Source: JANLQX01 sp031368215 (GTDB lineage: Bacteria; Actinomycetota; Acidimicrobiia; Acidimicrobiales; JANYDT01). Taken from it: a DNA stretch of 64,000 nt. The position numbers and the translations under genes are program-made. Shown piece after piece: positions 63,959 to 64,000 of the stretch. The DNA lies in the NCBI GenBank assembly GCA_031368215.1, contig JANLRD010000024.1, positions 1 through 64,000 on the forward strand. The letters are read 5' to 3'. How positions within the stretch are numbered: position 1 is the first letter of the stretch; each line of letters begins with the position of its first letter. Under the pieces are notes generated by a model. That model saw nothing but the letters and a program-made list of their open reading frames with translations. It searched no databases and was not told the DNA's origin.

Positions 63959-64000
63959 ATGTCGCGCTATTTGCAGCACGGGTTGGGCACAGTGAAGGTC
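63959..64000 (+). CDS. Start of next gene (position expected for dnaJ), cut by the window edge
   Basis: ATG at 63959 opens a 14-codon frame to the window end, MSRYLQHGLGTVKV. dnaJ commonly follows grpE, and the final VKV could lead into a J-domain, but no J-domain residue is visible, so identity is a guess. Confidence 0.25.
   Translation, partial: MSRYLQHGLGTVKV

Overview
This is a 64 kb, GC-rich (about two-thirds G+C by eye) chromosomal segment with dense gene packing, many GTG starts and a small 4.5S-type signal recognition particle RNA. Gene content points to an actinobacterium: a long Lhr-type helicase, a fused indolepyruvate:ferredoxin oxidoreductase, an Rpf-type muralytic protein, a DUF4349 lipoprotein and the dnaX-ybaB-recR block. 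The Thr-rich cell-surface proteins, MpaB-type protein and overall style fit the class Acidimicrobiia (Ilumatobacter-like), but that placement is inference. No phage, CRISPR array or transposase gene was found.

Layout. 0-5.8 kb: a tightly coupled operon of an adenine-deaminase-like protein (5' end outside the window), an acyl-CoA-dehydrogenase-like flavoprotein, a ring-hydroxylating oxygenase catalytic subunit that has no Rieske domain, and adenosine deaminase; a convergent MTA/SAH-type deaminase follows. Together they look like a salvage or catabolic route for purines or modified purines. 5.8-10.7 kb: GNAT protein, DUF4349 lipoprotein, SDR, FKBP isomerase, Gfo/Idh/MocA oxidoreductase. 10.9-16.4 kb: lhr and a Tat-exported polysaccharide deacetylase carrying two frameshifts. 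16.5-22.5 kb: M20 peptidase bracketed by a 43-nt hairpin repeat, giant indolepyruvate oxidoreductase, secreted protein. 22.5-27.3 kb: a sugar ABC transporter (binding protein, MalF-like and MalG-like permeases, no ATPase) on the minus strand.

27.8-35.4 kb: ftsH, a phosphatase-fold protein whose catalytic Cys is replaced by Thr, panC, an M20 amidohydrolase, an S1P-lyase-like PLP enzyme and a PQQ-type sugar dehydrogenase. 35.5-39.1 kb: a ClC channel followed by pxpA-pxpB-pxpC (5-oxoprolinase). 39.2-54.2 kb: a segment bounded by two inverted copies of a 69-nt palindromic element. It holds a GAF/PAS/GGDEF/EAL protein, a CoA transferase, an Rpf-like protein, mscL, an MpaB-type protein, a YeiH exporter, pdxH, a PhyH-type dioxygenase, an HD-GYP protein fused to two external PA14-like domains, a type I pantothenate kinase and homospermidine synthase. 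Two cyclic-di-GMP proteins therefore lie in the same bounded segment.

54.3-60 kb: a TetR regulator, tRNA-Ser(CGA), SRP RNA, tRNA-Ser(GGA), tadA, dnaX, ybaB, recR and a secreted M15 peptidase, which is a core information-processing block. 60-64 kb: a secreted protein with 11-residue repeats, then dnaK-grpE and the first codons of another gene. The least ordinary items are the Rieske-less oxygenase in the purine operon, the two-copy palindromic element, the pseudo-phosphatase next to panC, and the HD-GYP/PA14 fusion.
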